Positions 12,295-23,975 are shown, counted from the first letter of the stretch. The stretch is DNA of 64,000 bases from Dactylis glomerata (GCA_007115705.1 QXEO01002115.1:205591-269590); one strand, 5' to 3'. A program made the numbers and translations. The notes: a model not told the origin generated them from the sequence alone.

Positions 12295-12337
12295 GTGCAA
12301 TGCGACTAGTTCTCAAAAAAAAAAGTGCAATGCGACT
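12295..12337 (+). mobile_element. 17-bp poly-A retroposition scar with 13-bp TSD
   Basis: GTGCAATGCGACT occurs at 12295-12307 and again at 12325-12337. Between the copies lie only 17 bp: AGTTCTC and ten A. A direct repeat bracketing a poly-A tract is the signature of target-primed reverse transcription by a LINE, here 5'-truncated almost to nothing. Confidence 0.8.
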
Positions 12338-12599
12338 TTAATCTAGGTCATACTTTTTTTTTCTGAAATGCAACACATGGAAGAATAGTAAGAGGAGTGC
12401 CAAAGCGGCAGTTTACAATGGCGACAAACAGCAGAAACGCTGTAACAATTGTCCCAACTCCCGCTCCTTTGGTTGCCATCGATCTCTGTTTCGGAAGATT
12501 TGGAAAGGTTAGAGTTTTGAAGCTCGATGAGGTGAAGGAAGATAGAGTGGCAGCGGACTAGGAGAACATAGACCTTGGTCGCTACACTCGCCCCTTTAA
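12338..12599. other. Spacer, no gene
   Basis: It begins with a T-rich run followed by CTGAAATGCAACACATGG, which resembles the reversed tail of a non-LTR element. Nothing else is recognised. Confidence 0.35.
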
Positions 12600-13130
12600 A
12601 ATATCAGATGCAAAATTGCCACATCGCCCTTGTTGTGCATAACCGTTGCGCATCGTGAGGACGTGCCGAAAATTTGCGGCGGATATCATGCCACGTGTAC
12701 ACGATGTCGAGATCATGCGACCCATAGCATGCGCGACCGACCTAGTCGGCGGGCCCGACAGGATGACTTGGAGTACATTTAACGGCTCATCCGACCTTAT
12801 AGGCTATTCGGTCTCTCTAACTAAATCGGTCTCTATCTTGTAAACCCTAGCGAGGGCATCTATATAAGCCTCGGTAGGGAACCCTAGGGGACAAGCTTTA
12901 CGCACTCAACCATCACCTAGCCCGAGTCGATACACCGCCTTCACGACCCCTGTAATAGTCTAGTGCAATAAAACACAGCAGGAGTAGCCGAGTAGGTCTT
13001 TACCTCTAGGAAAGGGGCCAAACCTATCTCAGTGTCCAATCTCGTTCCAGGAATCCGATGTTTCCCTCGTGTTCCACCTCATCAAAGCTACCCCTAGCAT
13101 ATGTCGGATCTATGGGCCGACAAGCAAGGG
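12600..13130 (+). mobile_element. LTR-like relic (probable gypsy solo LTR)
   Basis: This non-coding stretch has an LTR-like order of signals: a TATA motif (TATATAAGCC) at 12861-12870, then a run resembling grass gypsy LTRs, then AATAAA at 12967-12972, and a U5-like tail. No internal retroelement coding region is next to it, so it is probably a solo LTR or fragment. Exact TG/CA ends and a target-site duplication could not be fixed. Confidence 0.5.
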
Positions 13131-13149
13131 AAAATGCATATTGTAATAG

Positions 13150-14665
13150 CATTTCATCTTGAATCTTTCATGATCAGAAAACCATAGAAATAACAACAAA
13201 GTTGTTTGTTTACACCAAGGCAAGTTGTAAAAATTCAGCACCAGGAAAATTCTCATGATGTCTAATCCCCCAAATTACACAACTCAGCGACTGCCGTTGA
13301 ATTAAAAAGATCCAAAGGAAGGCCATTGCATTAACATTGCATGGTACTCTCCTATATAGGTCTACTTTGAAGAAGAAACTCCAGTAGGCATTGTTGTGAG
13401 ACAGCATCACTGGTCGTGCCCATCTCTGCTGCAAAAGGTACCCAAGAGTCAAAAGGAAAAGTCACATATAGTAATTCGACATTATGATGACCCTGATTTA
13501 TCTCAGCACTGATCATATATGAACGAAGCCCAAGCAGAGATGGCAGAATTACACCACCCAAGAACCACCATTATAATGTTATTTGCTGCTTAAGATTATA
13601 AGCAGAAAATAATTGCCAGGCCAGAAAACACATGTGTGGAGGAATGAAGCGGACCAACCTAATTAGCAAGTGTTGCTTCAGTAATAAATACAGATTAGAC
13701 CTAGTCAACCATGCACTCCTTGCATGCCATTTGGAGAACTATTAACATTACAATACTCCTGCTAAGTTGATAATATTCCTCACGACAAAGGCTCTGTACT
13801 GAATGACAAACATGCATTGACATGTCAGTTAATAGGATTACAGGATTCCTTGAGACATTGGTAACTTGACACTGAACGTCCAGCACCCATAACACAAATA
13901 AAGGTGGCCCGAGTTGGATTGATAAAAAGCATGGGAACAAAACTGATTGTAAAAGCAGGAGAATAGCAGTTGTTGATGACCTCTTTGATTCCCAGGATGG
14001 ATTTGAAATAATACAAGCAGAGTAAAAACTGATAGCATTTCAGTCTTGAATCTTTCAGTATTAGAACCATAGGAATTAGCAACAAAGTGTGTTTGTTTAC
14101 ACCAAGGAAAGATGTAGAAGCTTCAATAATAGGGAAATCTTCATTGTTTCTAATCCCCCAAATCAAACATTATCTGGGCTTTATGCGACATTATTATGAC
14201 CCCGATTCATCTCTACATTTGATCATATCAGGGTAGAGCCCCAGAACATGAGAGAGCAGAATTACACCATCCACGAGCCAGGCCAGAAAATATGGTTGTA
14301 GGGCAGTGAAGCGGACCAACATGATTAGCAACAGAGTGCTGCTTCGATAGCAAATACAGATTCGAGAGGTGCCGTACATACTGCCATGAGCCAGAAGTTG
14401 ATGATACGTATCCAGTGTTGAAGTGTATATGTGGATTACCAAGCCCTTTCCATCAGTTTGGATTTTTGGTTGTGTTGGCTAGTGCATGAAGCTTCACATC
14501 CAGGATGTAATTCGCCGTGCACTTCGAAAGTGACATGGGTGTGCATTCCTGCAAAGTGAAATGAAGAATGGCCGAGGAACAACTGTAGACCTAGTCAACC
14601 ATGCAGTCTTTGCATGCCATTTGGAGAACAATTAACATTATAATACTACTGCTAACTACTCTGTC
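13150..14665. repeat. Diverged tandem duplication upstream of the LRR gene
   Basis: Segment 13160-13760 is repeated at 14030-14660. Matching landmarks are TTTGTTTACACCAAGG (13207 and 14092), GCAGAATTACACCA (13542 and 14257), GAAGCGGACCAAC (13646 and 14309) and GACCTAGTCAACCATGCA (13699 and 14590). The repeat distance varies between 700 and 890 bp, so indels have accumulated. It is non-coding. Confidence 0.8.
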
Positions 14666-14927
14666 CTGTTACTAAGGCTGGCACGGCCATTCTCTTGTCT
14701 TCACTATTAAAAAATTGTTGCAATCCTTTGCCATCTATATATCCCTTTATATGTTTGTAGGCCGTCCTTCATCTAAGCTATGCATTCCCTGGGGAAGGGA
14801 CGTCCATACTTGGTTTCAGATCACCAAGGAACCACTAATGTAATGGCCAGCTGGCCGGCCTGCTGCCTGCTGGTCTACAGGTTTTTATTCAGTGGAACAG
14901 CGAAGTGACACCCGCACCAAAGCCATC

Positions 14928-17162
14928 ATGAAAAACTTCCAGCTAGTAGGCCTCCTCATACTCTCTTTCACTTGTCTTCTGCTCTTTGCCATCGTCACGC
15001 CAGCGAGGGCTGACATGCGGCATGAAGCAGAAGCGCTTGTGAATTGGAAGACCAGCTTGGCCAGCGCCGATGGGTCCCTAAGCTCGTGGTTGTTGACCAA
15101 CTCCACCAGCCTCTGCCACTGGATGCACATCACTTGCAACTCAGACAGGAGCGCCATCAGGATGCTCAACATCAGCGATGCAAGTCTTAACGGCACACTT
15201 GACGAATTCGACTTCTCGGCTTTTCCCCGCCTGAAGAAGCTCATCCTGTTTCAGAACAGTCTGTACGGTACCATTCCAGCAGGGATTGGTGACCTGGCAA
15301 GCTTGGTGCAATTGGAGATCATCGGCAACCAGTATTTGATGGGAACAGTTCCACGCAGCATTGGCCGGCTGAAGCAGCTCACCACGCTGCAATTGGGAGG
15401 TTTGGGGCTTGATGGTGCACTACCTGAAGAGATTGGTAACTTGACAAGCTTGAAGACGCTCTCTCTCTACTCAATCAATTTGACTGGATCAATCCCTTCA
15501 ACAATTGGGGCACTTACAAAGCTCCACGTGTTGCACCTGAGAAACACCAGGCTGACAGGCGGCATCCCGCTGGAGATTGGCAACATGACTGAATTGCTGT
15601 CCATGGACTTGACAGACAACTATTTGTGCGGGCAGATACCAGATACAATAACTCGTCTGGTGCATCTAAGGATCTTGAAATTGTCCAAAAATCAGCTCGG
15701 AGGCCACATTACCCCTCAGCTCGGGAATAGCAGCATCATATCTTATATCAACATTGCAAGCAACAGCTTCTCTGGGGCGTTCCCGCCATCTATCTGCATG
15801 GGAGGGGCACTGACCGTAGTCAATGCTGGATCCAATGGATTTACAGGCCTTGACGATCAGACCTTTCAAAACTGCACGACCTTGGAGCATGTTGACTTCA
15901 CGGAAAACAACATTGTTGCAGACCTAAGAGGCTGTTTTGGCAAATCTTCAGAAAACCTTCAGTCATTGACTTTAGGTAAAAACCAACTGCATGGCCCGCT
16001 TCTGACAGATCGAGGAGAGGTATTCCTTTGTAACTCTACTTATTTAGAACTCTTGGTCCTATCAAGCAATACATTGCATGGACATCTGTCTAAGTGTTTA
16101 TGGGACATGCCGCGTTTGCAATTCATGGATTTGTCCAACAACTCATTCAGTGGTGTTGTTCCATTCTCGACGACATCTAAACTTGTTCTCAAGTCTCTAC
16201 ACCTAGCCAATAACAATTTCAGAGGAATCTTTCCTTTGGTTCTTAAGAAAGGCAACAGGCTTGTCACCTTAGACATGGGGGGCAATAACTTCTCAGGTGC
16301 AATACCTTCTTGGATTAGTAAGAGCTTGCCAAGATTAAGGTTTCTTCTACTCTCATCAAACAAGTTTGATGGCATCATACCACCACAGATATTACAATTT
16401 CGCCAACTCCAGCTACTGGACTTGTCAAAAAACAGGCTAACTGGACCCATCCCGAACGATTTTACAAACTTCACTGGCATGAGGCAAGAACAGTTTGGAA
16501 ACATGACATACCGCTTCCTGCAAGCAGAGAAGCTCCAAATAGTTTGGAAGAATGGGGGTTATGTTTACACCAGCACAATAGCATTTATGGCAGGTATTGA
16601 CTTATCCTGCAACCTTCTTTCAGAAGAGATCCCAAAAGGGCTCACAGAACTTCTTGGGGTCAGATACCTAAATTTGTCAAGAAACCAACTATCAGGTGGT
16701 ATTCCGAGAGACATTGGTAATCTGGTATTGCTAGAATCCTTGGACCTTTCACAGAACGGACTCTCGGGGGAAATTCCTCCAAGTATTGCAGATTTGAAGA
16801 AAATGGGCACTCTGAACCTCTCGAGCAACAGTTTATCAGGAAGGATACCTACAGGCAGCCAGCTGCAGACGTTCTTAGATCCTTCAATATACAGCAATAA
16901 TCATGGGCTATGCGGTTCTCCATTGCAGGACTGTGTAAACCCACCATCATCAAAGAAGAATGAAACAGGCCAGGATGAAGATAGGGAGATACTGTTGCTG
17001 TATTGCTTTGTGGCTGCTGGGGGCATCTTTGGGTTCTGGCTATACTGGAGCGTGCTCTTATTTTGCAATGAGACATGGATATGTGAGTTCTACCAACATA
17101 TCGACAACATACAAGATAAGATAATTACCAAGATTGCTGACCGTACCTCCAGCCTTGAATGA
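14928..17162 (+). CDS. LRR receptor-like protein (RLP, no kinase)
   Basis: From the ATG at 14928 this is a 744-residue intronless protein. It begins with a signal peptide (MKNFQLVGLLILSFTCLLLF, cleavage after ...PARA) and an LRRNT cap with paired cysteines (SLCHWMHITC). About 20 extracellular leucine-rich repeats of plant type (LxGxIPxxIGNL) follow, then a C-terminal cap (HGLCGSPLQDC), a transmembrane segment near the end (LYCFVAAGGIFGFWLYWSVL) and a short cytoplasmic tail with no kinase. The open frame extends upstream only through a GTG at 14892, which would put 12 polar residues before the signal peptide, so 14928 is preferred. RLPs act at the plasma membrane in immunity or development with co-receptor kinases; the ligand here is unknown. 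A transposon begins 23 bp after the stop. Confidence 0.92.
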   Translation: MKNFQLVGLLILSFTCLLLFAIVTPARADMRHEAEALVNWKTSLASADGSLSSWLLTNSTSLCHWMHITCNSDRSAIRMLNISDASLNGTLDEFDFSAFPRLKKLILFQNSLYGTIPAGIGDLASLVQLEIIGNQYLMGTVPRSIGRLKQLTTLQLGGLGLDGALPEEIGNLTSLKTLSLYSINLTGSIPSTIGALTKLHVLHLRNTRLTGGIPLEIGNMTELLSMDLTDNYLCGQIPDTITRLVHLRILKLSKNQLGGHITPQLGNSSIISYINIASNSFSGAFPPSICMGGALTVVNAGSNGFTGLDDQTFQNCTTLEHVDFTENNIVADLRGCFGKSSENLQSLTLGKNQLHGPLLTDRGEVFLCNSTYLELLVLSSNTLHGHLSKCLWDMPRLQFMDLSNNSFSGVVPFSTTSKLVLKSLHLANNNFRGIFPLVLKKGNRLVTLDMGGNNFSGAIPSWISKSLPRLRFLLLSSNKFDGIIPPQILQFRQLQLLDLSKNRLTGPIPNDFTNFTGMRQEQFGNMTYRFLQAEKLQIVWKNGGYVYTSTIAFMAGIDLSCNLLSEEIPKGLTELLGVRYLNLSRNQLSGGIPRDIGNLVLLESLDLSQNGLSGEIPPSIADLKKMGTLNLSSNSLSGRIPTGSQLQTFLDPSIYSNNHGLCGSPLQDCVNPPSSKKNETGQDEDREILLLYCFVAAGGIFGFWLYWSVLLFCNETWICEFYQHIDNIQDKIITKIADRTSSLE

Positions 17163-17185
17163 TGAAGTGCATCACCACCGTCTTA

Positions 17186-17939
17186 GGAGCTGTTTGGTTC
17201 AGAGGGTATCCTTTAGGGGATGTGGATATCCACAACCACCTGGTTAGGGATAACCATTTTTCATGTTTGGTTGGACAGATGAAATGTGGTTGCCCTTATC
17301 CAATGTTCTGTTTGGTTGAAAGGGTAAAAAGTGGATAGCTTATATTAAAGTGGGTGGGACCCTCCTAATTCTTATCCTATCACGGTTATCTCCAGCTCTC
17401 GTCCTAATTTTCCCCATGGCCGGCGGCACAAAGAGCGACCAGGGAGCTGCGTCGATGGATGGCTCGAGGGGGCAGGGCGGGGGCTCGACGGCGGAGCAGC
17501 CAGGGGGCGCGACGGAGGGGCCAGGCGATGGCCATGGAGGTCCCGATGGAGATCGATTCCAAGGAGATAGGAAACACGGTGGCGCTGCGAGCTTGGGGAC
17601 GGGGAACCACCTCCGGCGCAGCAAGGGAGAGGAGGCGCAGCGACGCTCAACGCACAAGAGAGGGGCTGCCTGGCTTGGTCAGTCGGTCGACGGTCATCGG
17701 CCGCCGCTAGGGAATGGCCAGGTTTTTTCCTTTCCATTTGCGAGCGAAACGACGAAACCGAAAGTGGTTGGCCACATCCGCCCAATTTCGCAGGGCGAGC
17801 TCAACCACCGTTTCATAGGAATATACCCAGAATCTGGCTATCCACACCCACTCTCATCCTCTAAACCAAACACTTGGCAACCACTTTTTCAGTGGCTACC
17901 CCTAACCACTTGGGGATATCCCCTGAACCAAACAGCCCC
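17186..17939. mobile_element. PIF/Harbinger-type element, TTA target duplication
   Basis: The ends are inverted repeats: left GGAGCTGTTTGGTTCAGAGG, and right, read in reverse, GGGGCTGTTTGGTTCAGGGG. TTA flanks both sides (17183-17185 and 17940-17942). A 3-bp TWA duplication and this terminus fit PIF/Harbinger/Tourist elements. The element is 754 bp. Its interior is GC-rich with long open frames in several phases (for example 17350-17943 plus), which I treat as base-composition artefacts. No DDE transposase is present, so it is non-autonomous. Confidence 0.82.
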
Positions 17940-18162
17940 TTAATTCGACCATTGTCTGTATCTGCACCTAGTTGCACAGCCTTATGCAACAGCCCAGTTG
18001 TACATTTCTTAGCCTAAAGTTTCACAGCATTTAAAAAATGTGCAACTGCCGATTACCATTGGTTCAAGATCGCAACAATCTCTTGATAGACATAGATCTA
18101 ACAAACCCTCAGCGGATACTCCCCTTCCTTTATTTAATGTATAAAAATTTGTAACTTGTCTA

Positions 18163-20268
18163 CTCCCTCCGGTGCGTAAAGGATGACGCACCGCCAGTTA
18201 TAATTATCTTTTACAAAAACCCCCCTAGCATTTCTATTCTTCCCCGTTCTAGTCCTTCAGATCTGAAAATCAAAATCATGTTCTTCTCCCCCACGACCCG
18301 CGTCCGTCCTTCCCGGCAGTCCTCGCCGTCCCTCGGCTCCTCCACCACCGCTCCCTCACGAAGGGCGGGGGGCCCTCTTCCTATTGGGCTCACCGGGCCG
18401 GTGGGGAGCAGAGGAGCTACCGCATGACTCTGCCCCCGGCCGCCGCCTCCACCCGACTTGGCCTTGGGGCCTTCCTCCGGCTGCGTCTGCGACCTCGTTC
18501 GTCTGCGGTACGCCGCCACCGCCTGGTCAAGTTCGCGATCCTCCACCACCTGATCAAGTTGGAGCTCTCCACCACCTGCCCTGCGCCGCCACAGACACAT
18601 CAGCTTGCAGTGCTTGTCGTCATGATCTCCAGGAGCAGCTCGCCGTGCTCGTCGTCCTGATCTCCAGCAGCAAAATCGTCTCTGTGATGATCTCCAACAG
18701 CAGCTCGCCGTGCTAGTAGTCGTGATGTTCTCCAGCAACAGTTAATCTGCAACAGCAAGAAAACAACATCATAAAGAATGGCACAAGCCATTTTGGACCT
18801 CAGTTGCACTTATAAACCTGAAGAAGATGATCTCAACATCACTGAATGAAGTGTCATAGTCAATGAACTTTGCAGCCTGGGATTATTCGAATTCAAGATC
18901 AGCCAAACAAACACCATAGACAAGTCAAGAAAACCTAAATAGGACCACAATTGTATATTTACAGTTGTAAAAAAACAAGATGCCGGATCTTCTCATTACG
19001 CTTAGAAGCTCTGGCATACTTGCTCAATTTGAACAAGGTGTTTCCCTCTTCTGGATATGAAGATCTTTCATTTACTGTGTTACCCTAAACTATACAGCAA
19101 ATAATCCAGTATCTGCAGTATCTGCAGACACTAGAACATGTCTACCAGCTTGTTTCTTCAATACTAGATCAACTTTGAGCAGGAAGTGGGTGTAGATTAT
19201 AGACCCTGTAATGCTGAAATATAAAGTAGGCATTAAAAGATGAATAAATCACCTGACTTCTGAATGTTTCAATCGCCTGGAGTATTTGACTTTAATCCAC
19301 TGAACAAAGACTCATCCAGCTCTTGATGCTACTGAAAATATCATGCCTGACTGTCTTAGCAGCATAGAAGTGGAGCGAGATTCAGAGAAGCAGAAACGAA
19401 GGAACGGATCAAGAGCAACCGGTGAAATTACCTTGTGAAATCAACACTGCCTGACGACGGGGAGTCGAGGAGGAAGGGCAGCAACGGGTCAGAGGAGATG
19501 ACCGGGCTGAACGACGGTGAGTCAAGGAGGAGGACAGAGAAGCAGCGGGCTGGGTCAGAGGAGGACAGAGGAGCGGCAGGCCAGATCAGTGGAGAAGGCG
19601 CGGACGGCGGCGGGAACAACGGCGAGTCGGCGGGGACCGAGAAGATCCTCCAGAGGGGAGCGACCGCGGAGGCGAGGGCACCGCCGCCAAGACGCCGCAG
19701 CACCCTCGACGTCTGCAAGCAGTATCCCGTTCTCGTCGCCGCCGCCACGGATGGCAGCCGAAAGTAGCAGCAGCAATCCGGAGCGCTTCTTGGAGGATTC
19801 AGCTCGGGGATGACGCCTCCTTTGCTCCGGCAGCAACAGCAGCTCGTCGGCGACGGCGTCGCTGTGCACGGCCTAAGCAGAAGCAATCCGGAGCGGTGGC
19901 TGCCAGCAGCAATCCGGAGCTCCATCCGGTCACCACCACTGAAGATCCAGCAGCGCTCCTGTATCTCCACCATCCAGGGGAAAAATCGAAGCTTCAACTA
20001 GAGGTGGAAGAGGACGAGGCGCGAGAGGAAGAGGGAGGCGACAACGCATCGCGGGGGGAGCAAGGCGGCTGCGGCAGCGTGGGGCGGGAGGGGTGTGGTG
20101 GAAGCAAAGCTCTGGGCGGCGTCGGGGAGCACCGAGGAAGAGGAAGAGAGACTAGCCAGGATGCTCGGTGCGACGCGAGGAAGACAAGGACCACAGACTT
20201 GGTCGGGAATTGTCCAAGCGTTTTTTCGCATAATTATCCTTGCGTCATCTAAAACGCGCCGGAGGGAG
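18163..20268. mobile_element. 2.1 kb mariner/Stowaway-type element with GC-rich cargo
   Basis: Left end CTCCCTCCGGTGCGTAAAGG and right end (reverse) CTCCCTCCGGCGCGTTTTAG are inverted repeats continuing through GATGACGCA, with TA on both sides (18161-18162 and 20269-20270). This is a Tc1/mariner Stowaway-type terminus, but 2,106 bp is about ten times the usual MITE length. There is no recognisable transposase. Two GC-rich blocks (18290-18730 and 19430-20220) are separated by about 700 bp of AT-rich sequence, a layout that resembles exons around an intron. Frames on the minus strand in these blocks are Arg/Ser/Pro-rich and not recognised. Confidence 0.75.
18600..18735. repeat. Short tandem repeats inside the mariner-type element
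   Basis: Repeats of about 45-60 bp built around GATCTCCARSAGCAGCTCGC and CGTGCTAGTAGTCGTGATG variants occur three times in a row. Copies differ at several positions. Confidence 0.6.
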
Positions 20269-20270
20269 TA

Positions 20271-21330
20271 TAATATTTTTCTTTATTTGTGGTAAGAACC
20301 TACAGTGATGAACTTCTGACTTCGGTATTTCTTATTTCTAATATGTTGGCATGCATGGGTTTATAAAGGTTTTATGCTGCTGAAACCTACAAGGTATGAG
20401 GTCGCATGTAACTTTTAGTTTTTTTTAGATAAGGAAGCTTCATCTCTGGCATGTGCACCCAAGTAGGGGTGGTGCACAGACATATTTTTTCAGTCAGGTG
20501 AAAGCAAAAATGTAAGTATATTGCTGGTTCTATGAGATGCTACCATGGATTAGCCACAACAAAAGCAGCTTCTTTTCTTAGCCGGGACATGGGGAAAGCC
20601 AGGGAATATCTACAGAAGAGAGTGATCTTCGGCCTAGGTCTAAATGACCTCCGCTGTTTCCCCCTAAAATATGACTACAGTTTCATTTGCAGATTGGGCA
20701 CTAATATAGCACCTGACAAAATGTTAATTTACTGTTGATGATAGATCGATGAAACAGTAGAAAACACAGGGGAACTGAAACTCGCCTGAAACTCATACAG
20801 GAGGAGGACATGGAAGGAGGGGTATGGGGATGTGCCATGGATCTTCCTTCTGGCTTGGTCGGCGACAAGCACAAATGCAGTGCCACCGCCTACAACGCTG
20901 CCGGTGGAGGAGCTAAAACGTCGACACGTGGGCCGATGCCGGAAATTTTGCTTGGGACGTTTGGCTGTCTAGGCAAGGAAAGATTTTGCTATATTTAGCT
21001 TTGGAACTGCAGTGCATGCCATCCTCCTGCGCTGGAACTACAGTGCTCCTTCCAACTATACTCGTAACTGTGTTATTGTTGTTAATCATATCTGAACCGC
21101 ACAAAGGTGCAGCCAACAAGTTTTAGTTCTGTGATGTGTTTCCTATTTTTGGAACTGTTCCATTCCATTCTTTCTCTTTCTCTGTAACCTAGCAGCTGAA
21201 TTTGAATTGAGAACAACAAACAGCAAGCTGAAACAGGGAAACAACAACAACAAACAGCGGTGGTTGGCTCTCGCGCAGGAGGACAAACCATGGTAGATTG
21301 GAATTTGAAATTGCAGAGGAAGCGAAGGAC
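20271..21330. other. Intergenic, no gene supported
   Basis: No conserved coding signal. Short open frames are present but resemble nothing known. The stretch lies between the mariner-type element and a LINE fragment. Confidence 0.45.
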
Positions 21331-21339
21331 CTTTTCCAG

Positions 21340-22215
21340 TCGTGCACCAAACTGGAGGCTCCCGGACGATGACAGTGGCTGAGGCGATGCACAGAAGCAG
21401 CTGGGTAACACAGATCAGAGGGGCGCCCTCCATCCCAGCGATTCCTGAATTCTGTCAGAAATGGGACGAGTTGCGTTCTGTCCGCTTAACCGAGACAGAA
21501 GACACAGCCACATGGAAACTGACGACATCCGGAGTCTACTCGGCAAATTTGGCCTACATGGCTTTTTTCGCAGGAAGGACGAGGGCTTTGGCAGCAGCCG
21601 AGCTGTGGAAGGCGGGAGCACCGCTGATGCACAAACTGCACATGTGGTTTGCTATGAAGGATCGTTTGTGGACAGCGGACCGACTGGAAAGACGAGGCTT
21701 GATCATCCGGTGCAATGCGTGCTATGCTGCCAGGAACAAGAGACCAGTGCACACATCACTGTGCAGTGCTCATTTTCCAGTCAGATTTGGTATATGTTCC
21801 TGCTGGAGTACAGACTGCACAGGTTTACTCCTAACGCAGATTCAGAAATTGCCCATTGGTGGAGTGCATTGTCTGCCGCGGTGCCAAGGAAAAAGAGGAA
21901 GGAGATCAATGCGCTTGTGCTGCTGGTAGCTAGATGCATCTGGTTGGAAAGGAACAGCCGGGTGTTTGATAGAATCGCTGCAATGCCAATGGAAGTCTGC
22001 CGCAAGATAAGGGCTGAGTTTCAGTTGTGGAAGAGTGCAAAGTTGTGTTGACAGAAGGGGGAGATAGACTAGCTGTTTTTCTTCTTCTTGCGTGGAGTGA
22101 TTAGGCCTTGATCGTATGTGATGCAAGCCCTAAGATAAAATCCTGTAATCAAACGCTTCTCTCTGTGTCTTAATATAGAAGATATGCACTGTCTCGTGCA
22201 TGTTCTTGAAAAAAA
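21340..22215 (+). pseudogene. 5'-truncated LINE: reverse-transcriptase zinc-binding end
   Basis: The translated segment TATWKLTTSGVYSANLAY, then LHMWFAMKDRLWTADRLERRGL, then CVLCCQEQETSAHITVQCSF and ARCIWLERNSRVFDR is the zf-RVT region typical of the C-terminus of plant LINE ORF2. One frame covers 21342 to about 21700 and another runs from there to 22051, so one base has been lost near 21700. It is followed by a LINE-like 3' end (TGCATGTTCTTG and nine A, near 22200-22216). All upstream parts (endonuclease, RT core) are absent. I could not identify a target-site duplication. Confidence 0.85.
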
Positions 22216-22389
22216 AACAGCAACAACACACTGGACTGTAGAAACATGCATCTAAAACATGATGAGCACAACTCTGTTAGATATGCAGTTTTTGGCACCT
22301 AGGCTGAAAAGATGCAACTCACTAGCAATTCCGCATCAAGAGTTAATGTTTAACGAGTACATCTACTGAAGGTCACAGCACTGTGGACG
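22216..22389. other. Short spacer before the MULE
   Basis: AT-rich, no feature recognised. Confidence 0.4.
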
Positions 22390-22939
22390 CATAGTTTAGA
22401 AATTTTGACGAATCAGACCACCTGCGCCAGTGTATTGTCAAAAAGGACCACCTCTGAAATTTTTTGTCAAAAAAGACCACCTCGCGGTGGCGGCACCCCT
22501 GGCCAGGCGACACGTGGCACGTGCCGCCTGGGCCAGTGCCGGCAGGCCTGTGCCGCCGATGCCAACGCCGGCATGTGGCGTGCCTCGTGACGGCGCTACA
22601 GGCAGCGGGCCATGCCGCCGATGCCACAGCCGGCAGGGTGACGTGGCACCCTGCCGCCTCACCCGTCGCCGGCACCCTGCCACGGACAGCCTGCCACCGA
22701 CAGCCGACCACCTGCAGGCGCACTGATTCCCACGCGACCGGTTTTTTAGGCGGGAAAGCTAAAGAGAAAGCTAAAGAAATTGCAGTGATGATTGTTTACA
22801 TGTGATATGCAATCTGTGCTATTTTTATCTGTCTATTCGAAGCTATGATACACTGTTTTGTACAGTAAATAGACTCCAATTATAATGGGACAGGATGCGA
22901 TGTCCGCCGACCAGCTCTCCTTTTAAAGACTGCAGCATC

Positions 22940-23040
22940 GCTCTCTCTCGCTTCGTTCACTCATTCACTCAGCTCTCAGCTCTCTCTCGCTTCGTTCACT
23001 CATTCACTCAGCTCTCAGCTCTCTCTCTCTCACTCATTCA
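22940..23040 (+). repeat. 39-bp CT-rich tandem repeat in MULE leader
   Basis: Two identical 39-bp units (22940-22978 and 22979-23017) and a partial third, rich in CTCT and CACTCATTCACTCA. They lie just inside the left terminal region, where the promoter of the transposase-side gene would be expected. Confidence 0.8.
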
Positions 23041-23624
23041 ATCAGCAGTCACTCGTACTCCATCACCAGCTCTCTCCTCTATAATGAGCTGAGTTGTGTT
23101 AGTGTTTAGCCTAAGTAGATGGTATTTGGGAGCTAATTGGAAAGGAAAATTCACCGATGAAGAAGTAGAGCTGCTAGTCGTATGAAGGTAACATATGCGA
23201 AATGATTACTTATATTATTGCATGGTAGTTATAGATTTAGGGATGTATCATATTATTAGTATGGAGAGTGATAATTAAGATATCATAGTTGCATGTTTTC
23301 CTACTTGGTAATGAAGCATGGATTATTTGTACATGCATTCTAACGGAACCAATGATTTTATGTGGTAGGTGGATTATAGTATGAATACGATGTCGCTGTT
23401 AGTACATGGAAATTGTGTGCCGCCTAATTCCAAGTGGAGCAATAGTCATTGAAGAAAAGGTATAAACCTCGTGTCATATATTTTTGTGTTCCTGTAGTAG
23501 AAGTGTGATTTGTGAATAATATGGCTGCATATATATTTCAGGTGAAATTTGCTACGAACGTGAGTTAATTAGTGGTTATTAGAAATATTCGGTCGCATAA
23601 AAAGTTGCGGACTGAAGAATTAAT

Positions 23625-23975
23625 TATTGGTTATTGGAAATATTCGATCGCGTTCTTGAAGTTGAGGTATAAAATTTATCTCTTAATAAGTGTTAAGTAT
23701 TTATTTTGTTGTAGTGTATCCCATGTAGTTAAGTTGGTAGAACGGAAATGTGAAGTAATTTTATTCTGTTATTGATTGCATGCATGAAAGAATAATTAAT
23801 TGTATGCAAAATTTTCAGTTGCATACTTGAAGTTTAGGTAGGTCTAAAATTAATCTCTTAAAAAGTGTGAAGTATTTATTTTGTTGTAGTATATCACATA
23901 TAGTTATGTTGGTAGAACAGTACAGTGAAATAAGTTTATTCCGCTAGTGATTGCATGCATGAAAGAATAATAAAT
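23625..23975 (+). repeat. About 175-bp tandem duplication in MULE leader
   Basis: Segments 23625-23800 and 23801-23975 match, with landmarks TATTTATTTTGTTGTAGT and GATTGCATGCATGAAAGAAT in both. It is AT-rich, non-coding and probably intronic or leader sequence before the ATG at 24093. Confidence 0.75.

Noticed and set aside
14892..14927. Upstream extension of the RLP frame
   Set aside because: It begins with GTG, not ATG, and would place polar residues ahead of a perfect signal peptide starting at 14928.
17350..17943. Long plus-strand frame inside the PIF/Harbinger element
   Set aside because: Several overlapping frames are open on both strands in this GC-rich core, so it is most likely a composition effect.
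18211..18738. Arg/Gly-rich minus-strand frame in the mariner-type element
   Set aside because: Low complexity, overlaps tandem repeats and has no recognisable domain.
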